41,621 nt of DNA, taken from the NCBI GenBank assembly GCA_017465055.1, contig JAFTWZ010000037.1:1-41621 (forward strand). Direction: 5' to 3'. Positions 7,385-14,433 of this stretch are shown here, in pieces. The position numbers and the translations under genes were made by a program. This DNA comes from Alistipes sp. (GTDB taxonomy: Bacteria > Bacteroidota > Bacteroidia > Bacteroidales > Rikenellaceae). Below the pieces are notes generated by a model, which did not search any database, was not told where the DNA came from, and saw only the letters and a list, made by a program, of their open reading frames with translations. Every line of letters starts with the position of its first letter. The stretch's first letter is position 1.

Positions 7385-7510
7385 GGAAATTGAGGTCTTC
7401 GACTACCTATGCACCCATATATACGGAATAAAGCCCACACCATAGAATGATGTGAGCGTCAAACTTTATTCCTTGGGTGCAATGTTGAAAGTGTCGAAGT
7501 TTCAATTTCC
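7385..7510. repeat. Long imperfect palindrome (126 bp)
   Basis: Five blocks pair in nested order: GGAAATTGA 7385-7393 with TCAATTTCC 7502-7510; CTTCGAC 7397-7403 with GTCGAAG 7493-7499; GCACCC 7411-7416 with GGGTGC 7475-7480; GGAATAAAG 7425-7433 with CTTTATTCC 7464-7472; and CACACCAT 7436-7443 with ATGATGTG 7447-7454 (one G-T). Weaker similarity between the two sides extends outward to roughly 7335 and 7585. It has no coding capacity. It may be a miniature inverted-repeat element or a structured RNA. Confidence 0.75.
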
Positions 7511-7673
7511 CGAAATATAAGCTAACGCTTTTTATGTTTATATGTCCCTATTGTCTGTTATTTTACCATAGGCATTATGTTTAATCAATGTTTGTTTGCT
7601 ACAAAATTAAAAAGAATTTCCGAAACGAACAACACTCTGCGGGGACATTGCAAGAAACATTAACACCATTTTT

Positions 7674-7800
7674 CTAATTTAGGGGGACTTTATCGGGATA
7701 ATTTTCTCTGACCCACTGGGAGAACTCCACGAGTTTCAGAAAGTCTGTCTTAAAAGTTAGATAATCTGTCAGGTTGTGGCACAAGTGCGACACATTTTCG
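7674..7800 (-). pseudogene. Possible 3' remnant of a coding gene
   Basis: On the minus strand this stretch reads as the end of a plausible protein (LTDYLTFKTDFLKLVEFSQW, then VRENYPDKVPLN and a stop). The part upstream in the same frame runs into the dispersed repeat core at 7801 and is not native. I do not recognise the family. The surrounding gap from 7282 to 8215 otherwise holds the palindrome, a repeat copy and a hairpin, but no complete gene. Confidence 0.25.
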
Positions 7801-7832
7801 AGGGTCGCGTTTTTGCGTATAAAGGGGCTCGC
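7801..7832 (+). repeat. Dispersed repeat core, distal partial copy
   Basis: AGGGTCGCGTTTTTGCGTAT followed by AAAGGGGCTCGC is identical to the corresponding 3' part of copy 3. The first 64 bp of the core are absent here; the sequence upstream is unrelated. Confidence 0.8.
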
Positions 7833-8002
7833 GAAGCAGAGCTGCACAACTCCTTTTATATTTACATTCCTCCAAACCTCCATTTAAGTGCACTACGTTT
7901 CTTTTCGTTGCTACAGCTCGGCATAACAAGTAAACTTGCTATGCCCTCACCTTAATCGCAACGCTGGCAAAGGGAGGCTTGTGGCAAGTATTCCACTTGC
8001 TC
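7833..8002 (+). repeat. Palindromic repeat module, distal copy
   Basis: Second copy of the extended module, in the same order as at 5583-5752 but diverged. Hairpins are kept although bases differ: CAAGTAAACTTG here against CAAATGAGTTTG in the other copy, and GCAAGTATTCCACTTGC against GCAAGTGTGCCACTTGC. AAAGGGAGGCTTGTGGC and a TGCTCACCTTGCGGTGAAC segment follow, as in copy 1. Confidence 0.7.
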
Positions 8003-8037
8003 ACCTTGCGGTGAACATAAACTTTCTTAGTATATAT

Positions 8038-8090
8038 GCCCCCCCTTAGCGTGGGTATTAATTTTAATACCCGTGCTATCGAGAGGGGGC
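8038..8090. repeat. Strong hairpin in an intergenic region
   Basis: An inner perfect stem pairs GGGTATTAA (8053-8061) with TTAATACCC (8064-8072) over a 2-nt loop. Outer pairing joins AGC with GCT and GCCCCC (8038-8043) with GGGGGC (8085-8090). There is no T-tract on either side, so a simple terminator is unlikely. Confidence 0.6.
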
Positions 8091-8179
8091 GGTATTAAGT
8101 ATAGTGAGCAGTTCCCAAAACTATAATTATCTTTTTACATTAATACTCCCTCGCTGCAAGAAGTTTAAATACTTTTACC

Positions 8180-8187
8180 TATCTTTG
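8180..8187 (+). promoter_or_regulatory. Probable -7 box of the SDR gene
   Basis: TATCTTTG matches the Bacteroidota TAnnTTTG element and lies 28 nt before the ATG at 8216. No clear TTG is seen at the usual -33 distance, so the assignment rests on the -7 box and position. Confidence 0.55.
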
Positions 8188-8215
8188 GAGAGAATAATGA
8201 CAAAAGTACGTTAAT

Positions 8216-8968
8216 ATGAAGAGTGCAATCATCATTGGTGCTACATCGGGCATAGGGCGTGCCGTGGCAGCACATCTTGTTGAGGATGGGTGGCGTGTAG
8301 CCATTGCAGGGCGTAGAGTAGAGGCCCTCGATGAATTTCGTATGCAGTATGGCGCCGACAGGGTGATCACAGCACAGATGGATGTGACGCGTGATGAGGC
8401 CGTAGCGGTGCTCGATGATATGATAGCGCGCTTAGGGGTCCCCGATATGCTGCTATACGCCTCGGGGGCAGGCTCCCAGAACGTAGACCTCGACCCAGTG
8501 GTGGAGCTGCGCACAGTGCGCACAAATAGCGAAGGTATGGTGCGCGTTGTATCACACTTCGTGCGATATGTGCGTGGCTGTAAGGAGTATAACCGTAAGC
8601 GCCCTGCACATATTGCGGTGATAACATCGGTAGCTGGAACTATGGGTATAGGCGTGGCACCAGCATACTCGGCATCGAAGAGTATGCAGAGCACCTATAT
8701 AACTGCCTTAGCACAGCTGGCACGTATGCAACGCACGCCTGTGATTTTTACAGATATACGCCCAGGATTTGTGCAGACGGCCATCCTCAATCCAGCGAAA
8801 CACTATCCTATGCTTATGGGTGTAGATGCCGCTGCGCAACATATAGTGCGAGGTCTGAAGCGTCGCCGCAGGGTGCTGATATTCGATTGGCGTTATAGGG
8901 TGTTGGTGGCCTTCTGGAGGCTTATTCCCCGTTGTATATGGGAGCGTCTGCGTATAGTGAAGAACTAA
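8216..8968 (+). CDS. SDR family NAD(P)-dependent oxidoreductase
   Basis: This 250-residue protein is a classical short-chain dehydrogenase. The cofactor-binding loop GATSGIG is at residues 8-14, the catalytic Ser is in ITSVAG (S138), and the YSASK motif supplies Y151 and K155. N104 (VRTNSEG) completes the usual tetrad, and YASGAG at 81-86 replaces the common NNAG strand. AGRR at 31-34, after the second strand, suggests preference for NADP(H), because an Arg pair can contact the 2'-phosphate. Length is typical. The substrate is unknown. It is monocistronic, with a -7 box just upstream and an inverted repeat directly after the stop. Composition returns here to that of the main chromosome. Confidence 0.9.
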   Translation: MKSAIIIGATSGIGRAVAAHLVEDGWRVAIAGRRVEALDEFRMQYGADRVITAQMDVTRDEAVAVLDDMIARLGVPDMLLYASGAGSQNVDLDPVVELRTVRTNSEGMVRVVSHFVRYVRGCKEYNRKRPAHIAVITSVAGTMGIGVAPAYSASKSMQSTYITALAQLARMQRTPVIFTDIRPGFVQTAILNPAKHYPMLMGVDAAAQHIVRGLKRRRRVLIFDWRYRVLVAFWRLIPRCIWERLRIVKN

Positions 8969-8969
8969 T

Positions 8970-9045
8970 AAGCTGTTTTGAATTTTATTGAAAGAGTTTG
9001 TTCGTTGCAGCAAAAGATAGTTTCGAAATAAAATTAAAACAGCTT
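8970..9045. repeat. Inverted repeat pair after the SDR gene
   Basis: AAGCTGTTTTGAATTTTATT (8970-8989) pairs with AATAAAATTAAAACAGCTT (9027-9045) with one unpaired base. A related direct copy, ACACTGTTTGAAATTTATTT, follows at about 9051-9070. The element may terminate the SDR transcript, but the long AT-rich arms and the nearby third copy also fit the ends of a very small mobile element. The gap 9046-9167 holds nothing else I recognise. Confidence 0.55.
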
Positions 9046-9167
9046 CTAAGACACTGTTTGAAATTTATTTATCTCACCCTTTGATTTAGTCTATCGCAAT
9101 AGAAGACCCCGTAGGATAGTGCTGGAGATAGATATAATGTCAGAATCCGTGAGGCGAGGTACATTAC

Positions 9168-9222
9168 AAAAGTAACTACCGCAGGCTGTACGCTTAGTAC
9201 TATCCTGCGGTAGTTAGCTTTT
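9168..9222 (-). terminator. Intrinsic terminator of tnaA
   Basis: AAAGTAACTACCGCAGG (9168-9184) pairs with CCTGCGGTAGTTAGCTTT (9204-9222, one bulge). Read on the minus strand it ends in a T-rich stretch, 37 bp past the tnaA stop codon. Confidence 0.8.
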
Positions 9223-9258
9223 AGTGATGTGCCGCAGATTGCGGCTTATCACGATAAA

Positions 9259-10632
9259 TTACAAGCGCTCGAGCTTAACGGTGAAGTGACGCATCAACTC
9301 TGTCTCCCATACGATCTTAACACCACGTGTGATCTCGTGACGACGGTCGTAAACGTTCTTCAACGCTGCTGCGATAACATCCATATGGTTGTTGGTGTAT
9401 GAGCGGCGAGCGATGCACAAACGAAGGAGGTCAAGGCCACCGAAGCGGTTCTCGCGAGTTACAGGGTCGCGGTCAGCAAGGATGTAACCGATCTCGCAGC
9501 CACGTACACCAGCCTCGAGGTAGAGCTCGATAGCGAGGGTCTGTGCAGGGAACTCCTCCTTGGGGATGTTTGAAAGAACCTTGTCGGCGTCAACGAAGAG
9601 TGCGTGACCACCTACAGGGCGCTGGTAAGGAATGCCGTACTCGTCGAGCTTAGCAGCGAGGTACTGAACCTGCTTGATACGAGTCTCGATAGTCTCGAGC
9701 TCGGTGTTCTCGTCGAGACCTACAGCCAAAGCTGCCATATCACGACCGTTCATACCACCGTAGGTCAAGAAGCCCTCGAATGGGATGCAGAAACGCTTAG
9801 CACCCTCGTACCAGTCCTCGTGACGTGTAGCGATGAAACCACCCATATTTACAAGACCATCCTTCTTTGATGACATTGTCATACCGTCGGCGTAAGAGAA
9901 CATCTCCTTGCAGATCTCCTTGATGCTCTTATCTGCGTAGCCCTCCTCGCGGGTCTTGATGAAGTATGCGTTCTCAACGAAGCGTGCTGAGTCAAATACC
10001 ACGCGCTTGCCATACTTGTCGGCGATAGCGCGAACGTCGCGAAGGTTCTTCATTGATACTGGCTGACCACCTGCGGTGTTGTTAGTAATAGTAACGATGA
10101 TGAAAGGAATCTTCTCAGCGTGCTCTGCCAAAGCCTTCTCGAGCTTAGCGCAGTCTACCTCGCCCTTGAAAGGAATCTCGAGCTGAGTATCCTTTGCTGC
10201 GTCGATAGTGCAGTCCAAAGCTGTAGCCTTACGGAACTCGATGTGACCCTTAGTGGTGTCGAAGTGTGAGTTGCCTGGAACGATGTCGCCAGCCTTTACG
10301 AGGTGCGAGAACAATACGTTCTCAGCAGCACGACCCTGGTGAGTAGGGATAACATACTCGAAGCCTGTGATATTGAAGATAGTCTCCTTGAGCTGGAAGA
10401 ATGACTTAGAGCCAGCGTAAGCCTCGTCACCGGTCATCATAGCTGCCCACTGACGGTCGCTCATAGCGCCAGTACCTGAGTCGGTCAAGCAGTCGATATA
10501 TACCTGCTCAGACTTCAAACCAAAGAGGTTGTAGTGTGCCTCCTTAAGCCACTGCTCACGCTCGGCGCGAGTGCTCTTCTTGAGTGGCTCAACCATCTTA
10601 ATTCGATACGCTTCTGCAAATGGGATTTCCAT
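9259..10632 (-). CDS. tnaA: Tryptophanase (L-tryptophan indole-lyase)
   Basis: This PLP enzyme of 457 residues cleaves L-tryptophan to indole, pyruvate and ammonia in the cytoplasm. Family motifs are YIDCLTDSGTGAMSDRQWAA, TGDEAYAGSKSFF, IPTHQGRAAEN and TNNTAGGQPVSM. The PLP lysine is in TMSSKKDGLVNMGG (K257). Tyrosine phenol-lyase is very similar, but two tryptophanase-specific residues are kept: the Asp in HFDTTKGH (D125, equivalent to Asp137 of the E. coli enzyme) and the His in MRHFTVKL (H449, equivalent to His463). EIGYILADRDPVT is also tryptophanase-like. The gene has its own promoter about 100 nt upstream and its own terminator, so it is monocistronic. I saw no Trp-containing leader peptide like tnaC in the 98-nt leader, and no tryptophan permease gene next to it. 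Confidence 0.96.
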   Translation of the reverse strand: MEIPFAEAYRIKMVEPLKKSTRAEREQWLKEAHYNLFGLKSEQVYIDCLTDSGTGAMSDRQWAAMMTGDEAYAGSKSFFQLKETIFNITGFEYVIPTHQGRAAENVLFSHLVKAGDIVPGNSHFDTTKGHIEFRKATALDCTIDAAKDTQLEIPFKGEVDCAKLEKALAEHAEKIPFIIVTITNNTAGGQPVSMKNLRDVRAIADKYGKRVVFDSARFVENAYFIKTREEGYADKSIKEICKEMFSYADGMTMSSKKDGLVNMGGFIATRHEDWYEGAKRFCIPFEGFLTYGGMNGRDMAALAVGLDENTELETIETRIKQVQYLAAKLDEYGIPYQRPVGGHALFVDADKVLSNIPKEEFPAQTLAIELYLEAGVRGCEIGYILADRDPVTRENRFGGLDLLRLCIARRSYTNNHMDVIAAALKNVYDRRHEITRGVKIVWETELMRHFTVKLERL

Positions 10633-10730
10633 AGTAATTGTAGTTTATAGGTTATTTATTAATTTAATAATATATTCTTTTTTATTGCGGCTAAATCAGT
10701 AAAATATCGCTTTTTACGCTATTTGCAGTA

Positions 10731-10762
10731 CAAAGGTACGCAAAAATATAGTCAATTCCAAA
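10731..10762 (-). promoter_or_regulatory. Promoter of tnaA
   Basis: On the minus strand TTTG (complement at 10759-10762) is followed after 20 nt by TACCTTTG (complement at 10731-10738), a full match to the Bacteroidota consensus. The leader to the ATG is about 90 nt and AT-rich. Confidence 0.85.
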
Positions 10763-10811
10763 CTAATCTCGTAAAATATTTCTGCGCTACGACAAACCTC
10801 TATAGCCGAGC

Positions 10812-11813
10812 CTATTTATTCTCAATGAGTAGCTCGAGAATCTGTATTGCGTTCAGTGCTGCGCCCTTGCGTATCTGGTCGGCTACACACCAGAATGTTA
10901 TGCCACGCTCCGAGGCTATATCCTTACGTATGCGGCCCACGTAGACTGGGTCGCTTCCCTGAGCGAAGAGGGGCATAGGGTAGTGCTTCTCCCGAGGCTC
11001 ATCGATGAGTACTATACCCTTAGCCTTTCTGAATGCCTCGCGCACCTCCTCGACCGATAACTCCCTCTCTGTCTCGACCCATACGGCCTCGGAGTGAGCA
11101 CGCATAACGGGCACACGCACACACGTCGCCGAGGTGCGGATATCCGAGTGCATAATCTTACGAGTCTCGTGGAACATCTTCATCTCCTCCTTGGTGTAGT
11201 CATTGTCCTGGAACACGTCGATGTGGGGTATGAGGTTGTAAGCGAGCTGATAGGCAAACTTCTCGACCTTAGGCTCACGGCCCTCGACGATCGAGCGGTG
11301 CTGCTCCTCGAACTCCTGCATCGCCGTAGCTCCTGCGCCACTGGCCGACTGGTAGGTGGCCACGTGCACGCGCTCGATGTGCGACAGCTGCTCGATAACG
11401 TTCAGTGCCACAACCATCTGTATGGTCGTGCAGTTAGGGTTTGCGATTATGCGACGAGGGGCATTGAAGGCATCTTCGCCATTTACTTCGGGGACTACCA
11501 GAGGCACATCCTCCTCCATACGGAAGGCGCTCGAGTTGTCGATCATAAAGGCTCCGTACTTCGTTATGGTCTCGGCATACTCGATAGATGTAGAGCCGCC
11601 TGCCGAGCAGAGGGCTACGTCTATATCCTTAAAGTCGTCGTTGTGCTGCAGCTCGCGCACTACGATATCCTCGCCGCGAAAGCGGTAGCTACGCCCAGCG
11701 CTACGCTTCGAACCGAAGAGGCGAAGCTCCTCGATGGGCATTGGGTGATTTTCGAGTATCGACAGGAACTCCTGGCCTACGGCGCCACTAACGCCTACTA
11801 TTGCTATCTTCAT
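10812..11813 (-). CDS. asd: Aspartate-semialdehyde dehydrogenase
   Basis: The enzyme of 333 residues reduces aspartyl phosphate to aspartate semialdehyde with NADPH, feeding lysine/diaminopimelate, threonine and methionine synthesis. The NADP-binding loop is [10 protein letters not shown] near residues 7-16. The catalytic Cys is in [13 protein letters not shown] (C128), and the acid/base His in [13 protein letters not shown] (H240). [13 protein letters not shown] is another family motif. Length and motif spacing fit the bacterial ASADH group. It lies 102 bp after the class A PBP gene on the same strand; no TAnnTTTG box is obvious in that gap, so it may be read from the PBP transcript. Both products serve peptidoglycan building, since diaminopimelate derives from this step. 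The methionine genes that also use the product are 24 kb away. Confidence 0.96.
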   Translation of the reverse strand: MKIAIVGVSGAVGQEFLSILENHPMPIEELRLFGSKRSAGRSYRFRGEDIVVRELQHNDDFKDIDVALCSAGGSTSIEYAETITKYGAFMIDNSSAFRMEEDVPLVVPEVNGEDAFNAPRRIIANPNCTTIQMVVALNVIEQLSHIERVHVATYQSASGAGATAMQEFEEQHRSIVEGREPKVEKFAYQLAYNLIPHIDVFQDNDYTKEEMKMFHETRKIMHSDIRTSATCVRVPVMRAHSEAVWVETERELSVEEVREAFRKAKGIVLIDEPREKHYPMPLFAQGSDPVYVGRIRKDIASERGITFWCVADQIRKGAALNAIQILELLIENK

Positions 11814-11915
11814 AATCTATCTATTTTAAGTGTTCGTGAATTTTGAAACTATATATATAAATGTATTCAATCTATTCTCTCCGTCGCTTATATTTAGCGG
11901 TCGGTATAAGCTTGG

Positions 11916-14363
11916 TTAAAAGAAGTCGTCCTCGCCACCGAAGAATATATCCTCCTCGGGCGCGGTTTGGCCCTCTGACTCCTCGATATCTACCTCGCAG
12001 CTGTAGTCGGGCACTTCGTCCGAGCGCTCGAAGCGGTCGGTGCGGACAACGCCGAGCGAGCCATCTTCGAATACCTTGGTGAGGAACTTGCCTGCTATAG
12101 GCAACGCTATGCGCGAGCCGTCGGCATTACGCGTGAAGTGTATGCCGTTCTCCTCGCCACCGACCCATACGCCCATAACCAGGTTGGGCACGGCGCACAT
12201 AAACCACGCGTCGACGTTATCGTTGGTAGTGCCCGTCTTGGCGGCAATCTCGACGTCGTTGAACTTAAACTCGTAGAGCATACGTCGCGCTGTACCCATA
12301 GTCACCACGCGCTGCATCATCGTAATCATCGTGTAGGCCACGCGCTTCGAGAGTACATCCTCGGTCTTAGGCGTGAACGTCGCCAAGACATTGCCCTGGC
12401 TATCCTCTATGCGTGTCACGAAGATGGGGTCTACGTGTATGCCCTTATTTGCAAAGGTCGAGTATGCCGAGGCCATCTCGAAGGGGTTGCTATCGTACGA
12501 GCCGATACATAGAGCTACCACAGGGTCGATGTAGCTCTTAATGCCTATGTCGTGGATAAACTCGGCTACGGCCTCGGGGCGCTTTGCCTGCTTCATAATC
12601 CAGGCCGAGTAGTTGTTGCGGCTGTTTGCCAAGCCCCAGTAGAGTGGGTGTACGCCAGTGTACTCCACCTCGCCAGCCTCCTTAGGCGACCATATGCCCG
12701 CAGGTGTCTCGATAGATACTGGCACGTTGGGTACTGGCGTGCAAGGCGTAAGGCCGAGGTGGTCGATGGCGAAGGTGTAGATGAATGGCTTTGCCGTAGA
12801 GCCAACCTGACGCTTACCCTGCTTTGCGGCGTCGTACTTGAAGAATCGGTAGTCTGGGCCACCAACATATGCGCGTACATATCCCGTAGCAGGGTCTACG
12901 GCAACCATAGCACCACGCATCGTCTTCTTGTAGTGTATCAGCGAGTCGCGCGGAGTAATCACCGTGTCGCGCATACCCGAGAAGGTGAATACCTGCATTG
13001 AGGCTGGGGTGTTGAACGCCGCCTTTATGTCACTCTCCGATGCGCCATCGGCTGCCATATTCTTCCATCGCTCGGTCTGGCGCATAGCTGCGGCTATCTT
13101 CTCGTCCGATTCGGCCTTCGTAAGGTCGGGGTACAGCGAGCCGCCACGACTCTTAATCTGGCTATTCATACGTGGCTGTACAACCTCGGCCATATGCTCG
13201 CGGAAGGCCTCCTCGGCATATTGCTGCATTCGGGCGTCGACGGTAGTATATATCTTCAGACCATCGCGGTAGATGTCGTAAGGCTCGCCATTAGCCTTGA
13301 GGTTCTTGTAGCACCAGCCGTATATTGGATTCTCCTCGTACTCCTTGAGTGCCTGGAGGTAGTCCCACTCGGTGTAGTAGTTGCGGCGCTCAGGCTCTTT
13401 GGCCATCATCGTGCGTCGTACCATCTCGCGGAAGTAGGTAGCCTTGCCTACGTTGTGGGCATCGCCTGCGCGGCGGTAGCGCGTGAGGTCTATGGAGAGC
13501 TGCTTGAGCGAGTCGGCCACCTTGTCGCTGATGGCTCCCGCTGCGGCCATACGGTCGAGTACCGTATTACGACGCTCGCGCGCCCTCTCGTTAGGCTCGC
13601 CACGCTTAAGCGGCGCATATGTGCCTGGCGCCTTCACCTGTCCAGCTATTACGGCAGCCTCCTCGATGCTAAGGTCGCAAGGCTCCTTACCGAAGAAGTT
13701 GTTGGCGGCTGATTTGATTCCGAAGTTCGAGTTCGAGAACTCTACGGTGTTGAGGTACATCGCTACAATCTCCTCTTTGGTGTAGTTGTACTCAAGTTGC
13801 GTAGCTATGACATACTCTTGCGCCTTGGCGGCCAACGTGCCGGCATTACCCTCCATACCCTCCTTGTTACGGCGAGTCTTGTAGAGGTTCTTGGCCAGCT
13901 GCTGTGTTATGGTACTACCGCCACCCTGTCCTGACTGTTGTAGTATGACGGTCCTGATGCCTGCGCGCGCCGTAGCCTGGAAGTCGATGCCCGAGTGGTC
14001 AAAGAAGCGGACATCCTCGGTGGCGAGCAGTGCCGCTACGATTGTCGGGAGTTTATGCCCATCTATCTCGAGCCACTGTGTGCGGTCGGCGGGGAACAGT
14101 TCCTCGTATGAGAGGTAGGTGCGGTTCTCGATGAAGTATGTACCCAGCACCTCGCCATCGCTTGAGTATATCTGTGTGGCAAGGTTGGTCTTGGGGTTCT
14201 CCAACTCGTCGAAGGTAGGCATAGGGCCTAACACCTCGGTCTTAGCCATAATGAAGAGGCTGGTAACGGCTACGACGCCTATGAATATCACCGTCCACAT
14301 TGCAATTATGAGCCATCGTTTCCAGCCCTTTACACGCTTTGTTTTCTCACTCTTTTGTGCCAT
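11916..14363 (-). CDS. Class A penicillin-binding protein (PBP1A type)
   Basis: This 815-residue bifunctional enzyme polymerises and cross-links peptidoglycan at the outer face of the inner membrane. A short cytoplasmic tail and one membrane helix (about residues 17-40) precede the glycosyltransferase domain. That domain carries ATEDVRFFDHSGID (catalytic Glu116) and GQGGGSTITQQLAKNLY, then KEEIVAMYLNTVEFS. The transpeptidase domain has the Ser nucleophile in GSTAKPF (S522, K525), the SRN triad at 581-583 and KTGTT at 709-713. The C terminus is rich in Asp/Glu and short. All catalytic residues are present. The start follows the propeller/barrel gene by 70 bp on the same strand, and asd follows; the three may form one transcript. 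Confidence 0.94.
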   Translation of the reverse strand: MAQKSEKTKRVKGWKRWLIIAMWTVIFIGVVAVTSLFIMAKTEVLGPMPTFDELENPKTNLATQIYSSDGEVLGTYFIENRTYLSYEELFPADRTQWLEIDGHKLPTIVAALLATEDVRFFDHSGIDFQATARAGIRTVILQQSGQGGGSTITQQLAKNLYKTRRNKEGMEGNAGTLAAKAQEYVIATQLEYNYTKEEIVAMYLNTVEFSNSNFGIKSAANNFFGKEPCDLSIEEAAVIAGQVKAPGTYAPLKRGEPNERARERRNTVLDRMAAAGAISDKVADSLKQLSIDLTRYRRAGDAHNVGKATYFREMVRRTMMAKEPERRNYYTEWDYLQALKEYEENPIYGWCYKNLKANGEPYDIYRDGLKIYTTVDARMQQYAEEAFREHMAEVVQPRMNSQIKSRGGSLYPDLTKAESDEKIAAAMRQTERWKNMAADGASESDIKAAFNTPASMQVFTFSGMRDTVITPRDSLIHYKKTMRGAMVAVDPATGYVRAYVGGPDYRFFKYDAAKQGKRQVGSTAKPFIYTFAIDHLGLTPCTPVPNVPVSIETPAGIWSPKEAGEVEYTGVHPLYWGLANSRNNYSAWIMKQAKRPEAVAEFIHDIGIKSYIDPVVALCIGSYDSNPFEMASAYSTFANKGIHVDPIFVTRIEDSQGNVLATFTPKTEDVLSKRVAYTMITMMQRVVTMGTARRMLYEFKFNDVEIAAKTGTTNDNVDAWFMCAVPNLVMGVWVGGEENGIHFTRNADGSRIALPIAGKFLTKVFEDGSLGVVRTDRFERSDEVPDYSCEVDIEESEGQTAPEEDIFFGGEDDFF

Positions 14364-14433
14364 ACGCTTAGGTTATGTTTTAATTTCTATCTCTTTCTGT
14401 TATATGATGGTTTATGCTGTCTGTATCTATCGG

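Noticed and set aside
9259-10632. Tyrosine phenol-lyase instead of tryptophanase
   Set aside because: LVNMGG near the PLP lysine resembles the phenol-lyase, but the Asp in FDTTKGH and His in RHFTVKL are the tryptophanase residues; the phenol-lyase has Thr and Phe there.
10633-10730. tnaC-like leader peptide for tnaA
   Set aside because: The leader between the promoter and the tnaA start has no ATG-initiated ORF containing Trp codons.
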